A stretch of 43,482 nucleotides of DNA, taken from assembly GCA_964586835.1 (NCBI GenBank), contig CAZPIC010000019.1, positions 1 to 43,482 on the forward strand, read 5' to 3'. The translations under genes and the position numbers were made by a program. The DNA comes from CAZLYF01 sp964586835. Lineage in GTDB: Bacteria; Bacillota; Clostridia; Christensenellales; Aristaeellaceae. This document shows, one piece after another, positions 8,202 through 15,002 of the stretch. The notes beneath the pieces are model-generated. The model saw only the letters and a list, made by a program, of their open reading frames with translations. It did no database searches and had not been told where the DNA came from. The first letter of the stretch is position 1. Every line of letters starts with the position of its first letter.

Positions 8202-9371
8202 TCAGTGCATGGCGAAGGAGACCATGCCTGCAGCGATATAGGCGGTATCGCCGTTTGGCAGCTGAATCTGGAACCAGCCGTCCTTGGGGATGGAAATCAC
8301 TTCGTACACCGCGCCGGGGTTGACCTTGCCCACAATAGTAGCCTTCATGGAAGGCTTGGCGCGCAGGTTGGCCTGGCGGTGGTGGGTGACGGTCACGATG
8401 CCCAGATTAGCGCGATAGGAGTGATACAATCGATACACACCCAGGATGGCCTCCATGCGGGTGAGGGCCTGGGTGGGGAGGAACTGATGGTCCGCATCGA
8501 GGGTCAAAACGGCCTTTCCGGAGTTGTTGTCCGCATGGTCAATCACGATGATGATCATCTCCAGCATCGATAGCGCGCGCCAATCCGCGCTGTCTGTTAT
8601 CACCAGACCAGTGTACTCCTGGCAGAGATCGATATCGGCTGTGTCTGCGATATAGGGGTCATTGGAGTGATTGATGGCGGGATCGCTGTCGCCCATATCG
8701 ATGAGAGCGCCATACATTTCCGCCGCTGCCACACCTCGCAATACAATGTTGAAGGGGGCGCCTACGTCAGCCGCCTGGTACTCTTCCAGGGTCAGGTAGA
8801 CGTGGTTTCGGATCATAGCAGGATTCTTTGACTTCAGCCGGATGGCGTTGGTGAGCAGGGCGTCCAGCTCCTGCCAGGTGCAGTTGCCCTCGGAGCTCAT
8901 ATCCGGTGGCACCAGGCCCAGGCTGCGAGCCATGGAGATCTCCCGGGCGATCAGATCCTCTGGGGAAGGAGGAAGGGTGGGGGTGGGCTTTGCAGTGGGC
9001 TTTGCTGTGGGCTTCTTAGTGGGTTTCGCGGTGGGCTTGCTTGTAGGCTTGGGTGTGGGTTTAGGTGTAGGATAGGGTTTAGGCGGAGCATCGGTAAGAT
9101 ACTGTGTTTTCACAAAGCCATTCAGCATTCCGTACTGCACATGGGACCAGACCTTGCTGATGAAGTCGGAATACACCGTCACCCCAGCCCCGTACGGGAT
9201 TCTATCAAGGATCGTGGCGTTGGAGTCAGGCTGTTCGCGCAGGTTAACGCTTTTTCCATCAGGCGTTTTCACATACATAGTCCTGGCGTCAGGATCGTAC
9301 ATGGAGGCTGCGACAGGCAGAAGAGCTGTCAGGAGACACAGGACCGTGAAGAGGCTAACGAACTTTTTCAT
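8202..9371 (-). CDS. Secreted protein with two SH3 domains and a K-P-T linker
   Basis: A 389-residue exported protein. A signal peptide (MKKFVSLFTVLCLL, cleaved near VAA-SM) is followed by an SH3-type domain (about 28-92), then a low-complexity linker of PTPKPTAKP-like repeats (about 95-137). A mixed region of unknown fold (about 140-320) comes next, and a second SH3 domain (about 325-387, NLRAKPSMKATIVGKV). Bacterial SH3 domains usually bind cell-wall peptides, and P-T-K linkers are typical of wall-spanning proteins, so a cell-wall location is inferred. No catalytic domain is recognisable in the middle region. The ATG at 9371 has AGGTAGGG upstream. A strong promoter lies about 240 nt upstream, so there is a long leader. 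Confidence 0.8.
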   Translation of the reverse strand: MKKFVSLFTVLCLLTALLPVAASMYDPDARTMYVKTPDGKSVNLREQPDSNATILDRIPYGAGVTVYSDFISKVWSHVQYGMLNGFVKTQYLTDAPPKPYPTPKPTPKPTSKPTAKPTKKPTAKPTAKPTPTLPPSPEDLIAREISMARSLGLVPPDMSSEGNCTWQELDALLTNAIRLKSKNPAMIRNHVYLTLEEYQAADVGAPFNIVLRGVAAAEMYGALIDMGDSDPAINHSNDPYIADTADIDLCQEYTGLVITDSADWRALSMLEMIIIVIDHADNNSGKAVLTLDADHQFLPTQALTRMEAILGVYRLYHSYRANLGIVTVTHHRQANLRAKPSMKATIVGKVNPGAVYEVISIPKDGWFQIQLPNGDTAYIAAGMVSFAMH

Positions 9372-9619
9372 ACGGTACCCTACCTTTCATGGTTCATTTC
9401 GATAATCCAACCAACAGGCGCGAGCAGATCGGAAGGAAGGACAGGATACAGGCGTTCAGAGGCCTGTGCCGGGTCGGGCTCAGCTGCTTTTCCCGAGCTA
9501 TGGAGGACAGGGACAATACGGAGACCTTTCCAGGCTACTGTGATCCCGGGATAACGTGCAGCGGAGCCCTGCCCTGCCGCACGGTCATCCATTTCGGATA
9601 AGCCATCCTTTCTGCAAAG

Positions 9620-9649
9620 AGGATACTGTACCGGTTCAAGGATTGTCAA
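9620..9649 (-). promoter_or_regulatory. Sigma-A-type promoter for the SH3-protein gene
   Basis: On the minus strand TTGACA (9644-9649) and TATCCT (9620-9625) are separated by 18 nt. The predicted start near 9613 leaves a leader of about 240 nt before the ATG at 9371. I see no terminator or known riboswitch in that leader. The remaining 9650-9806 stretch must hold the promoter of the plus-strand ribonuclease gene, but none is clear. Confidence 0.65.
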
Positions 9650-9806
9650 TAAAAAAACGATGTTTGAGTCTCACTTTTCCATAGGCGACATTGGACCCAG
9701 GGCTTGAAATTAGTCTGGCACAGTCCCACACTGTCTACGAGACGGGTGGGCGTGCCTGGTCCGGATGCAGGTCTGGGTATGAGCACCGGTGTGAAAGGGG
9801 AAATCC

Positions 9807-10322
9807 ATGAGAGTAATGTGCGTGCAGGCACGTCTCCTGTTGCTGGTGTTGCTGGTGATGATCCTTGCGGGTTGTTCGTCCCCTCAGACAGGGGAGCTAC
9901 CCTCCGCACAGAGTATCACGGTAGCGGAAGCACAGTCGCAAGAAATCGTGCTGTCTGAGAAGGAAGCTGCCGTTGACAAACAGGGCGTCTATACCCGTAA
10001 GGAAGACGTTGCGCTGTACCTGAAAACCTACGGACACCTTCCGGGCAATTTCATCACCAAGGTGCAGGCTCGGGCGCTGGGATGGACTGGAGGCGATCTT
10101 CGACCCTATGCGCAGCAGGCTTGCATCGGGGGCGATAGGTTTGGCAACTATGAAGGCTTGCTGCCGGACAAAAAGGGAAGGATCTGGTATGAATGCGATA
10201 TCGATACCCTGGGACGGGGGAACCGGGGCGCCAGGCGCATCGTGTATTCTAGTGACGGCCTGATCTACTACACGGAAGATCACTACGCAAGCTTTGTGCA
10301 GCTTTTCGGGGGTGCGCTATGA
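9807..10322 (+). CDS. Barnase-like guanyl-specific ribonuclease, predicted lipoprotein
   Basis: A 171-residue protein with a lipoprotein signal (lipobox ILAGC, Cys23), a ~37-residue spacer and a C-terminal barnase-type ribonuclease domain (about 60-167). Barnase landmarks align without gaps in the key places: LPGNFITKVQARALGW (Lys85, equal to barnase K27), IGGDRFGNYEG, GRIWYECDI (general base Glu129 = E73), RRIVYSSDGLIY (Arg144 = R87) and TEDHYASF (His159 = H102). All four catalytic residues are kept, so RNA cleavage is expected. Known barnases are freely secreted; this one would be tethered to the outer face of the membrane. AAAGGGG lies 6 nt before the ATG. Its stop overlaps the start of the inhibitor gene (ATGA). 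Confidence 0.93.
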   Translation: MRVMCVQARLLLLVLLVMILAGCSSPQTGELPSAQSITVAEAQSQEIVLSEKEAAVDKQGVYTRKEDVALYLKTYGHLPGNFITKVQARALGWTGGDLRPYAQQACIGGDRFGNYEGLLPDKKGRIWYECDIDTLGRGNRGARRIVYSSDGLIYYTEDHYASFVQLFGGAL

Positions 10323-10648
10323 AGAGGATCCAGCTGGACGGCCGCAGCATGACCACGCGCGAGGAAGCGCACAGCTGCCTGAAGCAAGGCCTGGATCTCC
10401 CAGAGCACTATGGGGGCAACCTGGACGCGCTGGCAGACTGTCTGGGAGAATTGTCAGGCGTTTCCATCCTTTTGACGCACACAGGTATGATGCTAGATTC
10501 TCTCGGAGAGTACGGCTCAAAACTCATCCGTGTGATGAGAAGCGCAGCCAAAGGCAGGGACGATCTGCGCTTTCGGGTTAGGAAAGGGTTTTCTTTCAGC
10601 CGAAAACACCGGAAGGACAGTCGGAGCGATGGAAACGGATGCTGTTGA
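10319..10648 (+). CDS. Barstar-like ribonuclease inhibitor
   Basis: A 109-residue cytoplasmic protein of the barstar family, expected to block the adjacent ribonuclease before export. The hallmark helix LPEHYGGNLDALADCL (about 27-42) keeps the two acidic residues that plug the barnase active site (Asp36 and Asp40, equal to barstar D35 and D39). The tryptophan between them is alanine here, and a further acidic contact (barstar E76) is not obviously kept, so the interface has drifted with its partner. About 20 residues beyond the usual barstar end form a basic, Ser/Arg-rich tail. The start overlaps the ribonuclease stop by 4 nt, indicating translational coupling. Confidence 0.9.
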   Translation: MKRIQLDGRSMTTREEAHSCLKQGLDLPEHYGGNLDALADCLGELSGVSILLTHTGMMLDSLGEYGSKLIRVMRSAAKGRDDLRFRVRKGFSFSRKHRKDSRSDGNGCC

Positions 10649-10718
10649 GAACAACGGTGAGTGAAGGGAAAAATGGGGGACACCCGGTCCCGCGGGTGTG
10701 ATTGACGGAGCTGCGGAG

Positions 10719-11372
10719 ATGGAAACGAGGTCGGACAATCGGGTTGTGCGGGTCTATGAGGCCCTCCTTGCCCATTATGGCCCACAGCATTGGTGGCCGG
10801 CAGAGACACCCTACGAGGTGATCGTCGGGACGATTTTAACCCAGAACACTGCGTGGGTGAACGTTGAAAAGGCTATTGCGAACTTTGGTTCAGAGCTTCG
10901 CCCCGAGGCTGTCGCTACCATGAACCCAGACCGGCTTAAGGAACTCATCCGCCCCGCTGGGTTTTTCAACCAGAAGGCTTCCTATCTTCAAACCGTGACA
11001 GGATGGTTCGCACGTTACGGATATGATGCGCAGATCATCAGGCAGGTGGAGCCTGGCCGCCTCAGGACAGAGCTTCTGTCTTTGAGGGGTGTGGGGCCGG
11101 AGACCGCGGATTCGATTCTCCTGTATGCTTTCGGCTTTCCAAGCTTTGTGGTGGATGCATACACAATGCGCCTGTGCGCGCGCTATCCCTTTGAGGTGGG
11201 TAAAGATTACGAAAGGGTGAAAGCCTTCTTTGAAAGGCGACTTCCCGTTAGCGCAGCGGTCTACAACAGCTTGCATGCCCTCATCGTCATCCATGCCAAG
11301 GCATATTGCCGCAGGAAACCTCTGTGTGAAGACTGCCCCCTTGCACAGCGCTGCGAGAGGCAGGGGACATGA
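10719..11372 (+). CDS. Endonuclease III-like DNA glycosylase, MagIII-type
   Basis: A 217-residue HhH-GPD base-excision repair glycosylase. The helix-hairpin-helix motif reads LRGVGPETADSIL (122-134) and the catalytic aspartate is Asp146 in VVDAYTMR. Four cysteines (197, 203, 206, 212) form a C-x5-C-x2-C-x5-C [4Fe-4S] site at the C-terminus. The lysine that gives true endonuclease III its lyase activity is Glu128 here, as in monofunctional glycosylases such as Helicobacter MagIII (3-methyladenine), so the protein probably removes alkylated bases without cutting the strand. I chose ATG 10719 (GGAG 8 nt upstream). The in-frame GTG at 10698 is part of a hairpin (10680-10699) and lacks a site. It lies 70 nt after the barstar gene and may share its transcript. 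Confidence 0.85.
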   Translation: METRSDNRVVRVYEALLAHYGPQHWWPAETPYEVIVGTILTQNTAWVNVEKAIANFGSELRPEAVATMNPDRLKELIRPAGFFNQKASYLQTVTGWFARYGYDAQIIRQVEPGRLRTELLSLRGVGPETADSILLYAFGFPSFVVDAYTMRLCARYPFEVGKDYERVKAFFERRLPVSAAVYNSLHALIVIHAKAYCRRKPLCEDCPLAQRCERQGT

Positions 11373-11438
11373 ACATTCAGTCGACTGAAACGGAAAAAAT
11401 GGTCGTTAGAAAACAGTAGCAATTGTCTTGCCGACAGG

Positions 11439-11467
11439 TTGACACCTCTGGCTCATTTTCGTATACT
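11439..11467 (+). promoter_or_regulatory. Near-consensus promoter of the sugar operon
   Basis: TTGACA (11439-11444) and TATACT (11462-11467) are separated by exactly 17 nt. Transcription would start near 11474, giving a leader of about 78 nt before the first gene at 11552. Confidence 0.88.
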
Positions 11468-11484
11468 TTTCGTGGCTTGCTGAT

Positions 11485-11500
11485 AAACAAGAGATTGTTT
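11485..11500. promoter_or_regulatory. Candidate operator just downstream of the promoter
   Basis: The perfect inverted repeat AAACAA-GAGA-TTGTTT sits about 11 nt after the predicted transcription start. A promoter this strong feeding a catabolic operon usually needs a repressor, and this position would block the polymerase. No regulator gene is present in the operon, so a protein encoded elsewhere would have to bind. The repeat is too small to matter as a hairpin. Confidence 0.45.
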
Positions 11501-11551
11501 GAAGCTGTAAGGAACATGCTGGGATCATCATACATCACGGAGGAGGAAAAT

Positions 11552-12739
11552 ATGGGCAAGGATCTGTTGCTTACGGTGGAAGGCTCCGATTTCATGGAAG
11601 GCAAGGTGCTTCGCTATGGCATGGTGGGCGGGGGCCAGGGTGCTTTCATCGGCGACTCTCACCGCAAAGCGATCAATCTTGACGGACAAGCAGCCCTGGT
11701 AGCGGGATGCTTTTCGCGTGACCATGAAAACTGCCTGAAAACCGGCAAACAACTTTGTATCGACCCTGAACGCTGCTACAAGAGCTATGAGGAAATGGCG
11801 CAGAAGGAAGCCAAGCGGGAAGACGGTATCGACTATGTCGTCATCGTGACGCCTAACGATTCGCATTATCCCATCGCTAAGGCTTTCCTCGATGCAGGCA
11901 TCAACGTCGCCTGCGACAAACCCCTCTGCCTCACCCCTGAGGAGGCGGACGAGCTGGTGGCCCTCACCAAAGAAAAGGGCCTTCAGTTCATGGTGACCTA
12001 TACCTATATCGGCCATGTGACAGCCAAGCAGGCCCGCGAACTGGTCAAGGCGGGGGAGTTGGGAAAGATCAGGACGGTCATGGGCGAATATCCCCAGGCC
12101 TGGCTAGCCTACGAAGGCGAATGGGGTGGCAAGCAGGGCGCCTGGCGCACTGATCCGAAACACTCTGGCGGCACCAACTGCCTGGGCGACCTGGGAACGC
12201 ATATCGAAAATACCGTTTCAGCCATCACAGGGCTGAAGGTCAAGAGAGTGCTGGCCAAAATGGAAGTCGTGGTGCCGGGAAGGGTACTGGACGACAACGA
12301 CTTTGTCATGGTGGAGTACGACAACGGCGCCTCTGGCATGTACTGGACAAGCCAGATCGCCATCGGAGGGGACAATCCGCTGCGCGTGCGCATCTATGGT
12401 GAAAATGGCTCCATCGAATGGTTCCAGGAGGACCCGGATAAGATCCGTGTCGTCAAGCGGGACGGCACCATCACGGAGCAACACCGGGGCTACAGCTCTA
12501 TCCTGCCTGCTGCCGCGAAGTATTCCAGGCTTCCCTCCGGGCATACAGAGGGATGGTTCGAGGCGCTGGCCAATATTTATCGCAGCTTCCATGAGTGCCT
12601 CTTTGCCCAGAAGGCGGGCGTGTTCACAGCGGATATGATCGACTATCCGACCGTTGAGGAGGGCGCCGAGGGCATCCATTTCATCCATGCCTGCATTGAA
12701 AGCCAGAAAAAGGGCAATGTCTGGGTGGACGTAAAATAA
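11552..12739 (+). CDS. Gfo/Idh/MocA family NAD(P)-dependent sugar dehydrogenase
   Basis: A 395-residue oxidoreductase. The Rossmann fold begins at YGMVGGGQGAFIGDSHR (about 22-38). The family motif appears as CDKPLCLTPEEAD (EKP-type, with the catalytic-region lysine), and GGTNCLGDLGTHIENT holds the usual GxxxDxGxH substrate-pocket motif. The enzyme should oxidise or reduce a sugar or cyclitol at one hydroxyl. The ATG at 11552 follows GGAGGAGG by 6 nt; upstream in-frame starts lie at or before the promoter and are excluded. First gene of an operon with an isomerase-like protein and a sugar ABC transporter, so it acts on the imported compound. The exact substrate cannot be read from sequence. 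Confidence 0.9.
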   Translation: MGKDLLLTVEGSDFMEGKVLRYGMVGGGQGAFIGDSHRKAINLDGQAALVAGCFSRDHENCLKTGKQLCIDPERCYKSYEEMAQKEAKREDGIDYVVIVTPNDSHYPIAKAFLDAGINVACDKPLCLTPEEADELVALTKEKGLQFMVTYTYIGHVTAKQARELVKAGELGKIRTVMGEYPQAWLAYEGEWGGKQGAWRTDPKHSGGTNCLGDLGTHIENTVSAITGLKVKRVLAKMEVVVPGRVLDDNDFVMVEYDNGASGMYWTSQIAIGGDNPLRVRIYGENGSIEWFQEDPDKIRVVKRDGTITEQHRGYSSILPAAAKYSRLPSGHTEGWFEALANIYRSFHECLFAQKAGVFTADMIDYPTVEEGAEGIHFIHACIESQKKGNVWVDVK

Positions 12740-12767
12740 CCTGATAAGACGGAAAGGAAGAAAAGCA

Positions 12768-13757
12768 ATGGCAAGACCCATCACACTGGCAACCGGCCAG
12801 TTCGCAGACCTCTCCCTGGAGGAGATGTGTAAGCTGGCAAGCGATATCGGTTATGACGGGCTGGAGCTCGCCGCGTGGGGACATGTCGATGTGCACAAGG
12901 CCGCGCAAGACCTTGGCTACTGCCAAGAAGTCCTGAACACGCTTAAAAAGTACAACTTGAAAAGCTGGGCTATTGAGGCGCACCTTGCGGGGCAGTGCGT
13001 GGGCGACCTGTGGGATGAGAGGCTCAATGGCTTCGCGCCTGCGAAATATGCCAACAACCCCGAAGCCATCCGTGCCTGGGGCATCGAAGAGATGAAACTA
13101 ACCGCCAAGGCGGCTAAAAACTTGGGCATCGGGATCGTCACGGGTTTCATGGGTTCTCCGATATGGAAGTACTGGTACTCCTTCCCGCAAACGAGCGAGG
13201 AGATGGTCGAAGCCGGCTTCAGGGAGATTGTCGAGCTGTGGACACCGATCTTCGACGTGTTTGACGAGTGCGGGGTGAAATTCGCCCTGGAGGTTCACCC
13301 GACGGAGATTGCCTTTGACTACTATACGGCCAAGCGGCTGTTGGAGGTGTTCAACAACAGGCCGACCCTCGGCTTCAACTTTGACCCCTCGCACCTCGTC
13401 TGGCAGGGGATGGATCCTTGCATGTTCCTGGAGGACTTCATCGACAAGGTCTACCATGTGCATGCCAAGGACGTGGTCGTCAACCTGAATGGGAGGACGG
13501 GTATCCTCGGCTCCCATATCGCCTTCGGGAGCCCGAAGCGTGGATGGAACTTTGTGTCCCTGGGCCATGGTGATGTGGACTTTGACCGCATCAACCGAAT
13601 CCTGAACCATGAAAAATATGTGGGCCCCGTATCAGTGGAATGGGAAGATAGCGGCATGGACCGCGTGTACGGTGCCACCGAAGCGTTGGAGTATATCCGT
13701 AAACACAGCTTCGAAGCCTCCGGCGTTGCTTTTGACGACGCGCTGAAGACCGACTGA
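12768..13757 (+). CDS. Sugar phosphate isomerase/epimerase-like TIM-barrel protein
   Basis: A 329-residue protein of the AP-endonuclease-2 / xylose-isomerase-like TIM-barrel family. Visible landmarks are GYDGLELAAWG near the N-terminus, FALEVHPTEIAFD (metal-binding Glu), LGFNFDPSHLVWQGMDP with Asp and His, VYHVHAKDV, and VSVEWEDSGMD with Glu near the C-terminus. These acidic and histidine residues form the usual divalent-metal site. Members commonly pair with Gfo/Idh/MocA enzymes in cyclitol and rare-sugar pathways, where they isomerise or dehydrate the keto product. It starts 28 nt after the dehydrogenase gene with GGAAAGGAAG upstream. The substrate is unknown. Confidence 0.88.
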   Translation: MARPITLATGQFADLSLEEMCKLASDIGYDGLELAAWGHVDVHKAAQDLGYCQEVLNTLKKYNLKSWAIEAHLAGQCVGDLWDERLNGFAPAKYANNPEAIRAWGIEEMKLTAKAAKNLGIGIVTGFMGSPIWKYWYSFPQTSEEMVEAGFREIVELWTPIFDVFDECGVKFALEVHPTEIAFDYYTAKRLLEVFNNRPTLGFNFDPSHLVWQGMDPCMFLEDFIDKVYHVHAKDVVVNLNGRTGILGSHIAFGSPKRGWNFVSLGHGDVDFDRINRILNHEKYVGPVSVEWEDSGMDRVYGATEALEYIRKHSFEASGVAFDDALKTD

Positions 13758-13839
13758 TAGCTCCCTCCACGACGGTGACAGGATGAAAACTCGGAATAAC
13801 CGCCGCAAAGCACGGCAGTTAAATACAGGAGGTAAAGAA

Positions 13840-14904
13840 ATGAAAAAGATCCTTGCTCTGATGCTCAGCGTGCTGTTTATGGTAGGCATGCTCTCTTTCG
13901 TTGCCCCGGCGGGTGCGGAAGTGACAAAGATTTTTGCACTGACCCCCAATGAAGATCATGGCTGGACGGGTTCCATCGCCACGTTTGCCAAGCAGGCTGT
14001 TGAAGAGATCAACGCCGAAGGGAAGTACGATGCACACCTGCTGACAGCGGGTGGCCCGGAAGAGCAGATTCAGCAAATCGAAGACATTCTGGCTAACAAC
14101 AAGCCCGGCGAATACGCTGTCTCCATGCTGCCCTATGACGACACCGTCGAAGCCGCCGTGATGCAGCTGATGGACGCCGCAGTCCCCGTGATCATGGTAG
14201 ACCGCATTATCATGAGCCAGGCAGACAGGGCCGTCGCCAACGTCAAGGGCGACAACATCGGCACAGGTGCCGCCGCAGGCTGGTATATGGTCAACAAGGG
14301 CATGAAGCCTGGCGATAGGGTGTACATCTTGGAGGGTGACTCCTCTTCCGTCAACGTGGCCCGCAACGACGGCTTCAAGGGCTATCTGATGGGCGAAATC
14401 GACTACAAGGGGACGATAGCGGAACCCTGGACTCAGGAACAGGTTACAGACGCACTGGTCTATTCCGGTGTGACCGGCTGGAGCCAAGCTGCAGCGCAGG
14501 GCTTCTTTGAGACCCTGCTCAGCGACGCTGGCAATGCGGACATCAAGTACATCGCCAGCTGGGACAGCGGTACCGCGCTGGGCGTGGTGGATGCGCTGGC
14601 TGGGTCAGCCATTGATGAAGGCATCAAGGCAGCTTTCCTGGCCAACAAGCCCTACATCGGTGGCTGCTCCGGGCATCCGGACCTCTATGCCCTCCTCGCG
14701 GGCACCAGCACCGACGAAGTCTACCTGAACATCTACAATCAGCTGGGTGGCATGATGTATACCACCTACGAGCCTGAGATGATGTACGAGGGCGTTAAGC
14801 TGATGGTTGAATACCTGGACGGGGCGCCGGTCGTTAAAGATTTTGTGATCCCGACTGAGGTCGTAACCAACGAGAACTATCCGGATTTCAGGCCCTTCTT
14901 CTAA
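13840..14904 (+). CDS. Sugar-binding protein of an ABC transporter
   Basis: A 354-residue exported protein of the periplasmic-binding-protein type 1 (ribose/galactose-binding) family. The mature part begins TKIFALTPNEDHGWTGSIA and carries hallmarks such as DDTVEAAVMQLMDAAVPVIMVDR and NIGTGAAAGWYMV. The signal peptide (MKKILALMLSVLF) ends in an A-G-A type peptidase I site and has no lipobox cysteine. That is odd for a single-membrane Firmicute, where such proteins are normally lipid-anchored. AGGAGG lies 8 nt before the ATG at 13840. It is followed by a strong hairpin and then the ATPase and permease genes of the same transporter. Confidence 0.92.
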   Translation: MKKILALMLSVLFMVGMLSFVAPAGAEVTKIFALTPNEDHGWTGSIATFAKQAVEEINAEGKYDAHLLTAGGPEEQIQQIEDILANNKPGEYAVSMLPYDDTVEAAVMQLMDAAVPVIMVDRIIMSQADRAVANVKGDNIGTGAAAGWYMVNKGMKPGDRVYILEGDSSSVNVARNDGFKGYLMGEIDYKGTIAEPWTQEQVTDALVYSGVTGWSQAAAQGFFETLLSDAGNADIKYIASWDSGTALGVVDALAGSAIDEGIKAAFLANKPYIGGCSGHPDLYALLAGTSTDEVYLNIYNQLGGMMYTTYEPEMMYEGVKLMVEYLDGAPVVKDFVIPTEVVTNENYPDFRPFF

Positions 14905-14940
14905 TAGTTGCGGCTTGCAGCGTGACGTAAAACCAAGCGA

Positions 14941-14972
14941 GATGCGGGCGCGGCTACGGTCGCGCCCGCATC
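14941..14972 (+). promoter_or_regulatory. Strong intra-operon hairpin after the binding-protein gene
   Basis: A perfect 12-bp stem (GATGCGGGCGCG at 14941-14952 with CGCGCCCGCATC at 14961-14972) with an 8-nt loop lies 37 nt after the binding-protein stop. No T-tract follows. Such hairpins typically protect the upstream mRNA or reduce read-through, which would give more binding protein than membrane components. Confidence 0.75.
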
Positions 14973-15002
14973 TTCCAAAGACCTCAATGGTGGGCCATTA
15001 GA

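Noticed and set aside
8950..9085. Short tandem repeats that could suggest a satellite or CRISPR
   Set aside because: They are the codons of a Pro-Thr-Lys linker inside the SH3 protein, with no spacers.
9633..9650. GGTTCAAGGATTG read as a possible tRNA T-arm
   Set aside because: No acceptor stem or anticodon arm can be built around it; it is part of the minus-strand promoter spacer. No tRNA was found in the window.
11423..11551. Extended start for the Gfo/Idh/MocA gene
   Set aside because: The upstream start would lie in or before the promoter at 11439-11467; the ATG at 11552 has GGAGGAGG.
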